Positions 26,036-33,166 of a stretch of 64,000 nt of DNA are shown here, piece by piece. Within the stretch, counting starts at the first letter, position 1; every line of letters starts with the position of its first letter. Position numbers and translations under genes: made by a program. Below the pieces are notes generated by a model that made no database searches, was not told where the DNA came from, and saw only the letters and a program-made list of their open reading frames with translations. The DNA is from CAZQVN01 sp964596775 (lineage in GTDB: Bacteria > Eisenbacteria > RBG-16-71-46 > JABDJR01 > JAWXBZ01): NCBI GenBank assembly GCA_964596775.1, contig CAZQVN010000002.1, positions 62,001-126,000 of the forward strand, written 5' to 3'.

Positions 26036-27088
26036 CTATCTCCTTCGGGTTGGTGTTCGCTTCGGACTGATTTTCGATTTCGTTGCTTCAGCGGTTGTCT
26101 TCGGTTTCGTGTCGTTCCTTTCCGCCTCCACCCACAACAGGGACAACTTCTTGAGGCGGCGGTCGGCCCCGGGGCGGTCGCGGCGCCCGGAACGCGCCGG
26201 CGGCGGGCCGGTTTCGATCAGGACGTTCCGGAACCCGGCGTCCTCGAACCAGCCGCGCACCGACTCGGGCTTGAAGCCGAGCCACACATCCCCTTCCTCC
26301 TCCTGCAGCCACTCCTCGCGATGGGGGAGAAAGTCCACCAGCACGGCTCGTCCGCCCGGTTTCAGCAGGCGCCCGATTTCCCGCACGGCTTCCGGCGGCC
26401 GGGCCGCGTGATGCAGAACGAGGCTGGCCACGACGCCGTCGGCGATGCCCGACGACAGCGGCGCCGATTCCAGTTCCCCCTGGACGAACGCTACGTTGTC
26501 GAGGCCGGCGGCGAGGGAGCGATCACGGGCCACGCCGAGCACCCGCGCCGAAAAGTCGAGGGCCACGACCTGGCCGGCCCGCGGGGCGAGCGCGGGGAGG
26601 AGATCGCCGGTTCCGGTGCCGAGGTCCACGATCACGCTGTTGCGGGGGAGCAGGCCGGCCAGGCTCCGCCACGGAACGAGGTCGCCGAAGCGCGACTGGC
26701 GCGTGCCCGGGAGGGCGCCTTCCTTTTCCAGCAGCCGCCGCCCCGCCTCATGCCGCTTGCGCAGCACCCGGGCCAGTTTCTCCCGGTCGCGCCGGGCGTC
26801 CGCGGTCTTGTCGAGATCGGCGGCCAGCGCCAGCCAGGCGCTCCGCACACCCGGTTCCAGCGTGTCCGCGGCGGTGGAGTAGTAGACCCACTGCCCGTCC
26901 CGGCGATCCGTGAGCATTCCGGCTTTCCGGAGGACGGCCAGGTGGCGCGACACGGTCGGCTGGGGCTGACCGAGCACGGCGCACATTTCCGCCACGTTCA
27001 GTTCCTCGGCGGTCAGGAGCTGCAGAAGGCGCAGCCGCGTGGCGTCGGAGAGGGACTTGAGGACCCGGACGGTCGAATTCAGGACCAT
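26036..27088 (-). CDS. sahR: ArsR-family regulator fused to a SAM-dependent methyltransferase domain (SahR-like)
   Basis: A 350-residue protein. Residues about 1-85 are an ArsR winged helix (SLSDATRLRLLQLL, QPQPTVSRHLAVLRKAGML). Residues 150-270 are a class I methyltransferase-like domain with motif I VDLGTGTGDLLPAL at 154-167, and VVASLVLHHAARP. The C-terminal tail is Lys/Arg rich. This architecture directly upstream of ahcY is that of SahR, the SAH-responsive repressor of methionine-cycle genes described in Proteobacteria. The family is thought to use the methyltransferase fold to sense SAH. I infer autorepression through the dyad at 27127-27140. The start is the ATG at 27086-27088. Confidence 0.82.
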   Translation of the reverse strand: MVLNSTVRVLKSLSDATRLRLLQLLTAEELNVAEMCAVLGQPQPTVSRHLAVLRKAGMLTDRRDGQWVYYSTAADTLEPGVRSAWLALAADLDKTADARRDREKLARVLRKRHEAGRRLLEKEGALPGTRQSRFGDLVPWRSLAGLLPRNSVIVDLGTGTGDLLPALAPRAGQVVALDFSARVLGVARDRSLAAGLDNVAFVQGELESAPLSSGIADGVVASLVLHHAARPPEAVREIGRLLKPGGRAVLVDFLPHREEWLQEEEGDVWLGFKPESVRGWFEDAGFRNVLIETGPPPARSGRRDRPGADRRLKKLSLLWVEAERNDTKPKTTAEATKSKISPKRTPTRRR

Positions 27089-27126
27089 TCGCGCTCCCGG
27101 TCAGAAAATATATATCTATAAATATG

Positions 27127-27140
27127 CATATGCGAATATG
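27127..27140 (-). promoter_or_regulatory. Candidate ArsR/SahR operator dyad
   Basis: CATAT-N4-ATATG inverted repeat (27127-27140), containing the ArsR/SmtB-like pattern ATA-N6-TAT. An overlapping perfect palindrome, ATATGCATAT, is at 27122-27131. It lies 34-52 nt upstream of the sahR start in the only strongly AT-rich stretch of the region, where a repressor would block the promoter. Confidence 0.5.
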
Positions 27141-27283
27141 ATAATTGAAGGTCGCCCCGGGGTCAAGGAACAATGTGGAGGGTTCGCGGAAACAGGGGTA
27201 GGATGGAAAGGCCTCGATGGGTTGGTCGGACCGCGGCCCAACCCGGAGACGTGGTAAGGCCGTCGAGGCGGAGGGGGACTCCC

Positions 27284-27772
27284 ATGAAAAATTTCCCCGT
27301 GACCGCAGGTCTGGTGCTCCTTGTGCTCGCCTCGGGGGCTGTGCTGACCTGGTCCCAATCCACGGACACCGTGGAGACGTTCAGCCCCGTGTCCACCCTG
27401 AGGGGGCTACCCAGCGTCGGTACCTGTTTCACGTTCACGGATCCGAATACGATCGAACCTCCTTTCCTGGTTCGTGTGCGTCCGGGGGACGAGATGTTCT
27501 GGAGGGTCCACAATCTCTCGACGAAACCCATCGATGTCTATCTCAGCGGTTTCGAGTCGCTGCGCAACACGAATCCGGGCATGGGGCAGCAACCCCAGTC
27601 ATGGCTCGACAAGTACTCCTCGATCCACGTTGAGGCGGGGAGTGTCGGTCATCTCGGGGTGACCTTGAGGGGAAGCGTCAGGCCGGACTCGGTCCGCTAC
27701 AAGATCTTCGTCCGATACGAGGGCAAGGATCACGAAGTGGATCCCGAACTGGTCGTGGAAGGCTATCCCTGA
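27284..27772 (+). CDS. Hypothetical secreted protein
   Basis: A 162-residue protein, not recognised. ATG 27284 has GAGGGGGA upstream and opens a Sec-type signal peptide (KNFPVTAGLVLLVLASGAVL). The mature part is mostly predicted beta-strand, with phrases such as FLVRVRPGDEMFWRVHNLSTKPIDVYL. These suggest an immunoglobulin- or cupredoxin-like sandwich, but no metal-ligand set is evident and only one Cys is present. It is transcribed divergently from sahR-ahcY and convergently with the porin-like gene, so it appears to be a single-gene unit. Confidence 0.6.
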   Translation: MKNFPVTAGLVLLVLASGAVLTWSQSTDTVETFSPVSTLRGLPSVGTCFTFTDPNTIEPPFLVRVRPGDEMFWRVHNLSTKPIDVYLSGFESLRNTNPGMGQQPQSWLDKYSSIHVEAGSVGHLGVTLRGSVRPDSVRYKIFVRYEGKDHEVDPELVVEGYP

Positions 27773-27823
27773 GCCACACGACCGTCGGCGAGCCTTGCGG
27801 TGAGCGCGGGGGCCGAGACTGAA

Positions 27824-27853
27824 CCGGGGCGCCCCGCTGAACGGGCGCCCCGG
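27824..27853. terminator. Bidirectional GC stem-loop between convergent genes
   Basis: An 11-bp perfect stem (27824-27834 with 27843-27853) and an 8-nt loop lie between the stops of the secreted protein (+) and the porin-like gene (-). No T-run on either strand, so strength is uncertain. Confidence 0.45.
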
Positions 27854-27873
27854 TCACGGGTCATGAGCGGGGT

Positions 27874-29091
27874 CTAGAAGCTGAACACCGCGTACCCCAG
27901 CCCCCACATTTCGTCGCGGGAGTTGCGGGTCGGATTGGAGTTCGACACGAACCGCCCTTCCGAACCCAGCCGGAAGAACGGAACGGGGTTCCATTCCACG
28001 CCCGCTCCCGCGCGGCGGGACACGAAAAGCATGCTGCCCGAGTCCTTGTCTTCCAGGTGGGCGTAGCTCAGTTCCCCCCGCACGGTCACCCCGCGCGACA
28101 CGTAGATCTCGCCGGCAAGCAGGCCGCCCAGCACGTCCCGGGTGGACTCGGCGCTCCCGGATCCCGCCTTGTCCTTGCCGGAGTCCACCTCGGCCAGCAC
28201 GGAGTAGCCGCGACCGCCGTGAAGCGCGAATCCTCCGTAGCGCAGGGAACTCCGGTTGAACGCGTCCGGATTCTGGTCCGCCCGGCCGTTGGCGCGGAAC
28301 GATCCGCCGACGATCGTGTTCCCCTTCTGGTATCCGGCCCGGGCGCTCACGAGCTTCTCCTTGAACTTCGTGAACATCGGTGAAGAAACGGACCCGGGAT
28401 CCTGGAAGGCCGCGTGCGCAAAGACGCCGTCCTTGATGAACCCGGCCTCGATTCCGGGCAGCGTCCGGCGCGGGTCCACGTCCATGATGCCCCGCTCGCC
28501 CGGCGGGCTTTCCAGCGCCGCGCGCACGAACGTCGTGTGATCCTCGAGGCGGATGCCGTATGGCGACCGGATCTGGCCGGCCTTCACGTAGAGGTTCAGG
28601 GACGTCAGGTTCCGGATCATGCCCCACCAGTCGCGCTCCTTGATGGACCCGGCCCCGATGTCCTGGTTGTAGTAGAGAAGAACCTGCTCGACCGGCATCA
28701 GCGCCAGGTACGCGGCGCCCTGCATGGCGTAGTTCGAGCCGAGCGTGGGGTTGTCGGCGTCCTCCGGCGCGCCGGAGTCGTAATGGTCTTCCATGCGCAC
28801 GCCCATCCCCTGGTAGCGGATGTCGCCGCCGAGGCGCACTCCCTTGGCGATTTCCGGCTCGGCCTTCCATTCCTCGTACCGCGCCTCCACATCCCAGGCG
28901 TGGCGCCCGCGCGCGTAGGCGAAACCGTTCCCGGTGCGCATGCCGCCTCCGGCGGGGTCGACGTGGCAGGAGACGCAGTACATCCCTTCGCGCGCGGCAT
29001 ACTGCGGCCGCGCCTCGACGGGCTGCGGGGTCGCGAACGCCGCGGCGGCGAGGATCAGGGGGAGCGGGATCGTTCTTTTCGAGAGACGCAT
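27874..29091 (-). CDS. Monoheme cytochrome-containing outer-membrane beta-barrel (porin-like) protein
   Basis: A 405-residue exported protein. ATG 29091 is chosen because GGAGG lies upstream and a signal peptide (RLSKRTIPLPLILAAAAFA) follows directly; an earlier in-frame start at 29139 would bury it. The mature N-terminus has one heme c motif, CVSCH (residues 39-43), followed by Gly-rich sequence. The rest is an amphipathic alternation of strands ending in Phe (YAVFSF), typical of an outer-membrane barrel. Known analogues are porin-cytochrome proteins of extracellular electron transfer and small heme-tagged porins. The electron-transfer role is inference, since no multiheme partner is nearby. 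Confidence 0.7.
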   Translation of the reverse strand: MRLSKRTIPLPLILAAAAFATPQPVEARPQYAAREGMYCVSCHVDPAGGGMRTGNGFAYARGRHAWDVEARYEEWKAEPEIAKGVRLGGDIRYQGMGVRMEDHYDSGAPEDADNPTLGSNYAMQGAAYLALMPVEQVLLYYNQDIGAGSIKERDWWGMIRNLTSLNLYVKAGQIRSPYGIRLEDHTTFVRAALESPPGERGIMDVDPRRTLPGIEAGFIKDGVFAHAAFQDPGSVSSPMFTKFKEKLVSARAGYQKGNTIVGGSFRANGRADQNPDAFNRSSLRYGGFALHGGRGYSVLAEVDSGKDKAGSGSAESTRDVLGGLLAGEIYVSRGVTVRGELSYAHLEDKDSGSMLFVSRRAGAGVEWNPVPFFRLGSEGRFVSNSNPTRNSRDEMWGLGYAVFSF

Positions 29092-29307
29092 GCAACCCTC
29101 CGTGTTTCGGGATGGGAAGGCGGGCGGAAAAGTTCGCAACGTCGATCAGTGCCGCCGGCCGGGCGTTCGTTCGAACTCGACGGCAGTCTATGAACGGTAC
29201 GTGTCCCGGTCAATCCCTCCCCGGACACCTGCCCAACGTCTTCCCGTGGTGGAATTACCCGGCAAACGCCACCACGCGGCAAGGGAGCGGCATGCCGCCC
29301 CCCCCTG

Positions 29308-29313
29308 TATAAT
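29308..29313 (+). promoter_or_regulatory. Perfect -10 box (TATAAT) 7 bp before the PPTase ATG
   Basis: TATAAT ends 6 nt before the A of the ATG at 29320, the distance from a -10 element to its transcription start. No ribosome binding site fits between them, and the -35 region is unconvincing. A leaderless transcript is predicted. Confidence 0.45.
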
Positions 29314-29319
29314 CGCCGG

Positions 29320-30042
29320 ATGACCGACACCCGCACCGCCTTCTTCGACGCGCTGGCGCCGGACGGCGCATTCATCGCCGCGCTTCCGCTCACCGGTTTC
29401 GAGCCCCGCCCCGCCGACTTTTCCCGGGAGGATCTCGCCCGGGTCGCTTCCGCCCCGCCGTCCCGGCGTCGCGAATTTCTCGGCGGGCGTCTCTGCGCCC
29501 GTCGGGCCCTGGCCCGGCTCGGGCATGCGGAATTTCCCGTCGGCACCGGCGGCGATCGTCGCCCGGTCTGGCCGGAAGGCATCGTCGGAAGCATCGCCCA
29601 CACGCGTGCCTGGTGCGCGGCGATCGTCGCGGACGGGGGCCACTTCCGGGGGCTCGGGATCGATCTCGAGCCGGCCGAGCCCGTCCGCCGGCCGACGTGG
29701 CGGAGGATCCTGACCCCTGAAGAGCGGCTCCGGGTCGACGCCGTGGCGGGCGATGCCGGCGGCCGGATCGTGCGTCTGCTGTTCAGCGCCAAGGAGAGCG
29801 CCTGGAAATGCCGCTTCCCGGTGGACGGGGTCCGTTTCGGATTCCGGGATGTCGAGGTCCGTCTCGACTCCGGCGGGGAGGCCCGTTTCGGCACCACCGG
29901 AGGCGGGGCGGATTCCGGAACGTTTCGGGTCGTCGTTCATGGCAAACTCCTCGACGGCCTCTCCGGACGCTATCGGGCGGACGCGGACCTCATCGCCACG
30001 GTGATGTCCTGGCCCCGGCGGGAGCCGGCCGTCCAGCGTTAG
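29320..30042 (+). CDS. 4'-phosphopantetheinyl transferase (EntD-type)
   Basis: Transfers the phosphopantetheine arm of CoA to a conserved Ser of acyl or peptidyl carrier proteins. The 240-residue length and motifs match the EntD/Sfp-like group rather than AcpS: RRREFLGGRLCARRAL, GSIAHTRAWCAAIV, the Mg-binding GIDLEPAEP, and LLFSAKESAWKCRFP (W/KEA-type motif). No NRPS, PKS or siderophore genes are in the window, so it may serve a remote cluster or the housekeeping carrier protein. A TATAAT directly upstream suggests leaderless expression. Confidence 0.88.
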   Translation: MTDTRTAFFDALAPDGAFIAALPLTGFEPRPADFSREDLARVASAPPSRRREFLGGRLCARRALARLGHAEFPVGTGGDRRPVWPEGIVGSIAHTRAWCAAIVADGGHFRGLGIDLEPAEPVRRPTWRRILTPEERLRVDAVAGDAGGRIVRLLFSAKESAWKCRFPVDGVRFGFRDVEVRLDSGGEARFGTTGGGADSGTFRVVVHGKLLDGLSGRYRADADLIATVMSWPRREPAVQR

Positions 30043-30173
30043 CTCCCGGGCCGCGCGTCTGCTAGGATTCAGGGTCCGATCCAGACAGCCGCCAACGAGA
30101 GTCGCTCACCCGTCTACCGATCGCCAGGATCGAAATCCGGCACATTACGGCCATTCGGCGAAAGCGGAGGATC

Positions 30174-30731
30174 ATGTCCGGGACCGACGACAGAAGCCTG
30201 GTGAAGGCGTGCCTTGACGGTGACCCGGAAGCGTTCGAGCTTCTCGTGGATCGCCACGGCCGGGTGCTCTACAACACGGCCCTGAGGATGGTCGGAGACC
30301 CGGAGGATGCGCGGGACATCACGCAGACCGCATTCGTCAAGGCATGGGAAAAACTCGACACGTACGATCCCCGGTTCAAGTTCTTCAGCTGGATCTACCG
30401 GATCACGCTGAACGAATCGCTGAACTGGATCAAGCGCCGCCGCCCCCAGGAAGAGCCGTCCCCGAACCTTCCCGCCCGCGGGCCCGCGCCGGACGACGGG
30501 GTGCATGCCGATCAGACGTCGGCACTGATCCAGGCGGCGCTGAACTGTTTGAGCGCGGACTACCGGGCCGTCATCGTCCTCCGCCACTTTCAGGACCTGT
30601 CCTACAGCGACATGAGCGTGCTTCTCGACATCCCGGAGAAGACGGTCAAGTCGCGCCTGTTCACCGCGCGGCGACAGCTCTGCGACCTCCTCAGGAAGGA
30701 AGGCCTCACCGGGCTGGGCCTGACGGCGTGA
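30174..30731 (+). CDS. ECF-type RNA polymerase sigma factor
   Basis: Sigma-70 family, group 4, 185 residues. Region 2 shows DITQTAFVKAWEKLDTYD and FKFFSWIYRITLNESLNW. A short Pro-rich linker leads to region 4, with LSADYRAVIVLRHFQDLSY and the HTH around IPEKTVKSRLFTARRQL. ATG 30174 has GGAGG 4 nt upstream. The usual neighbouring anti-sigma factor is missing: the next gene is a DMT transporter. Its regulation and regulon are therefore not evident from context. Confidence 0.88.
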   Translation: MSGTDDRSLVKACLDGDPEAFELLVDRHGRVLYNTALRMVGDPEDARDITQTAFVKAWEKLDTYDPRFKFFSWIYRITLNESLNWIKRRRPQEEPSPNLPARGPAPDDGVHADQTSALIQAALNCLSADYRAVIVLRHFQDLSYSDMSVLLDIPEKTVKSRLFTARRQLCDLLRKEGLTGLGLTA

Positions 30732-30798
30732 CCGGCCCCGTCATCGCTGCGCCCGGGCCCGTGGCGGCGGCCCTGCTCCGCGCCGGAGCCCGCACGGC

Positions 30799-31695
30799 AT
30801 GAAGCCGGGACCCGGCGCCACCACTGCGGCCGTCCTCGTCCTGACCCTCGTCTGGGGCACGACGTGGGCCGCGATCCGGATCGGACTGGAGTCGATTCCA
30901 CCGCTCGCCGGCGTGTCCCTCCGCTTCGGACTCGCCGGCCTGGTGCTGCTCCTGGTCGGGCTGTGGCGCGGCGTTCCGTTCGGCGCGGGCCGCCATGAGC
31001 GCGGCGTCTGGATCGCAAACGCCATCCTCTCCTTCTCCGTGTCCTACGTGGTCGTGTACTGGTGCGAGCAGTGGGTTCCGTCCGGGCTGGCCTCCGTGCT
31101 CTGGGCCACGTTCCCCCTGTTTCTTGCGGTGGTGGCGCACTTCTCCCTGGCCGAGGAGCGCCTGACGCTGCAGACGGCCCTCGGCGGGATCGTCGGGTTC
31201 GGCGGCGTGGCCGTGATCTTTTCCGAGGACTTCCGGAAACTCGGCGGCCCCGGCGTGGCGCTGGCCGCGCTGGTGATGCTCCTGTCACCGCTGGCTTCGG
31301 CGGTGTCCAACGTGATCATCAAGAGCCGGGGGCGCGACGTTCATCCGATCTCGCTGGCCGCGGTTCCGATGCTGATGGCGTCGGTGCTGGTCGGCGCGCT
31401 GTCGCTCCTGTTCGAGCGCGGCCGCACCGTTTCGTTCACGCCGGTTTCCGTCGCCTGCCTGCTCTACCTTGCGTTGTGCGGCTCGGCGCTGACGTTCGGA
31501 CTCTATTACTGGCTTCTCGCCCATCATCGCGTGACGAAGCTCGGGCTGATCTCGTTCGGCGTGCCGGTCGTCGGCGTCTTCGTGGGCGCGGTGTTTCTCC
31601 ACGAACCGGTGACGGTCCGGATGCTCGCGGGGTCGGGCCTGGTCGTGGCCGGGGTGGCGGTCGCGGTCAGCCGCCGGAAGGCGTCCGCCGCGTGA
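30799..31695 (+). CDS. EamA/DMT family transporter
   Basis: A 298-residue inner-membrane exporter of the drug/metabolite transporter superfamily with ten predicted helices in two EamA repeats. The first repeat starts TLVWGTTWAAIRIGLESIPP and the second near ALVMLLSPLASAVSNVIIKS. Members export amino acids, nucleotides or other metabolites; the substrate here is unknown. It sits 67 nt after the ECF sigma gene on the same strand and converges on the radical SAM selenoprotein gene. Confidence 0.85.
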   Translation: MKPGPGATTAAVLVLTLVWGTTWAAIRIGLESIPPLAGVSLRFGLAGLVLLLVGLWRGVPFGAGRHERGVWIANAILSFSVSYVVVYWCEQWVPSGLASVLWATFPLFLAVVAHFSLAEERLTLQTALGGIVGFGGVAVIFSEDFRKLGGPGVALAALVMLLSPLASAVSNVIIKSRGRDVHPISLAAVPMLMASVLVGALSLLFERGRTVSFTPVSVACLLYLALCGSALTFGLYYWLLAHHRVTKLGLISFGVPVVGVFVGAVFLHEPVTVRMLAGSGLVVAGVAVAVSRRKASAA

Positions 31696-31745
31696 GCGGT
31701 CGGCGGGGACGGACGGCGGCGTCGTTGCCGCGCCCGTTCGGAATG

Positions 31746-33164
31746 TCAGATGGCTCCCGGCACCCGTTCGATCGGGACCAACTGGTCCCGTGTCGGCTCC
31801 GCTCAGCAGAACCACGCTTCAGTGAGCCGCGGCGGGGGCAGGTTCCGCCGCCGCGGCCGGGTCGCCGCGGTCCCGGCGTCCGCGGCCGTTCTGATCCGGT
31901 CGAAGGTCGTGAGCGCGTCCTCGCGTTGACGTGCCGCATCCTCGACGATGCGCATCACCGCCTCGTGCAGCGCGTCCATGTCCGGGTCCGGGTGGTTCCA
32001 CTCGTGCAGCAGCGCTTCGGCGTCGAAGGAGCCGGCATGGGGGAGGAACTCCGGAGCGTCGGCCAGCGGCGATCCCGGGGGTACCAGCAGGCGAATCGCG
32101 TACTGGACCGCGTCGACGTGGTCGTGCAGGCCGTGCTCCTCGACGAAGTCGAGCACGTCCCGATAGTCGGATTTCCGCGTCCAGGGAGTGAACGAAACCA
32201 GGGAAGGGCGGAGGGCCACGCCGGCCCGGGCCGCGATCGCGAACGCCGCCTCCACGTCACGACGCGTATGCCCCTTGTCGAGAATGCGGAGGACGCCGTC
32301 GTTCAGCGATTCCACCGCCGACACGATGAAGTTGAGGCCGAGGCCCGCCAGTTCCTCCACGACGCCGGAATGCTCGACGATGTGTTCCACCTTCGCCGTG
32401 ATGTCGAATGTCGTGCCGGGAAAGTCGGCGTGCAGGGATCGCGCCACTGCGAGCGAGTGCCTGACGGCGTTGAGGAAGTCGGGGTCGCTGAACGTGACAT
32501 GCCGGGCTCCCATGTCGTGCAGGGCGCGGATGTCCTCGCGCACGACGGCGGAATCGACGATGCGCACGCGCCCGGCATAAACCGGCGTGATCGGGCAGTG
32601 GAGGCAGACGTGCGCGCAGCCGCGGCTCGCCTCGACCGCCCCGGCGATGACGAGCTCTTCGCCGGAGTGAAGGTGGGCGTAGCGCTCGAGCGGAGGAAGG
32701 AGATGCCGGGCCGGTTTCCGGAAACGCGTGCGCCCGAGGAACGGCGCGGCATGCCGGCCGGGGGTGGCCACCCCGGCGATTCCGCCGGCGGCCCGCCCGC
32801 TCCGGATCGCGTCCAGCCAGTCGGCCATCGGCTCCTCGAATTCCCCGCCGATGACCGCCGCGGCGCCGTGCTCGAACAGGATCCCGGCGTTGAGCGACGC
32901 GTACAATCCGTAGAAGTACAGGACGGCTTCCGGATTCTCCGCGCGGATGCGGTCGGCAAAGCGCAGGCCGATCCGGGTCGCCGTGTGCATCGGGATCGAG
33001 ATTCCGACGGCGTCCGCATCGCGAACCCGCTGCCCGTCGAACGGGTCGATCGACAGGTCCAGGCATTGAACGGAGAATCCCCGATCCAGGAGATGCGCGG
33101 CGGGGGAGGCAAGACCCAGGGGCTGGTGACCGAGTTCGTAGACGGAAATCAGGAGCACGTTCAT
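31746..33164 (-). CDS. B12-binding/radical SAM selenoprotein of the CUAEP-tail family (TGA recoded as selenocysteine)
   Basis: Radical SAM protein of 472 residues if the TGA at 31803-31805 is read as Sec. Residues about 1-125 form a B12-binding-like Rossmann domain (MNVLLISVYELGHQPLGLAS). The core has the cluster motif CAHVCLHC (Cys183, Cys187, Cys190). A conventional reading stops after TEAWFC (Cys453). The next codons are TGA-GCG-GAG-CCG, giving C-U-A-E-P, then 15 more residues (TRDQLVPIERVPGAI) and a TGA at 31746-31748. A SECIS-like hairpin follows the recoded TGA. I recall NCBI naming a family CUAEP/CCAEP-tail radical SAM (seleno)protein; its substrate is not known to me. Divergent from the neighbouring membrane protein, with only 2 nt between start codons. 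Confidence 0.88.
31773..31805 (-). promoter_or_regulatory. Bacterial SECIS element for UGA recoding
   Basis: The Sec TGA (31803-31805) is followed after 12 nt by a perfect 7-bp stem, CGGGACC/GGUCCCG, with a 4-nt AGUU loop (hairpin 31773-31790). The loop begins 19 nt after the TGA and has G in its second position and U after it. This matches the loop distance, short upper stem and early loop G of known bacterial SECIS elements recognised by SelB. Confidence 0.78.
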
Positions 33165-33166
33165 TG

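Noticed and set aside
24626..27121. Plus-strand frame opposite ahcY and sahR
   Set aside because: Antisense shadow. Both minus-strand genes are unmistakable, and this frame has no start signal or domain.
27089..27283. SAH riboswitch before sahR-ahcY
   Set aside because: No conserved SAH riboswitch core is visible. The AT-rich dyad plus an ArsR-type regulator is the simpler explanation.
31773..31790. Hairpin between convergent eamA and radical SAM genes read as a terminator
   Set aside because: No U-tract on either strand. The position relative to the TGA and the CUAEP context fit a SECIS element better.
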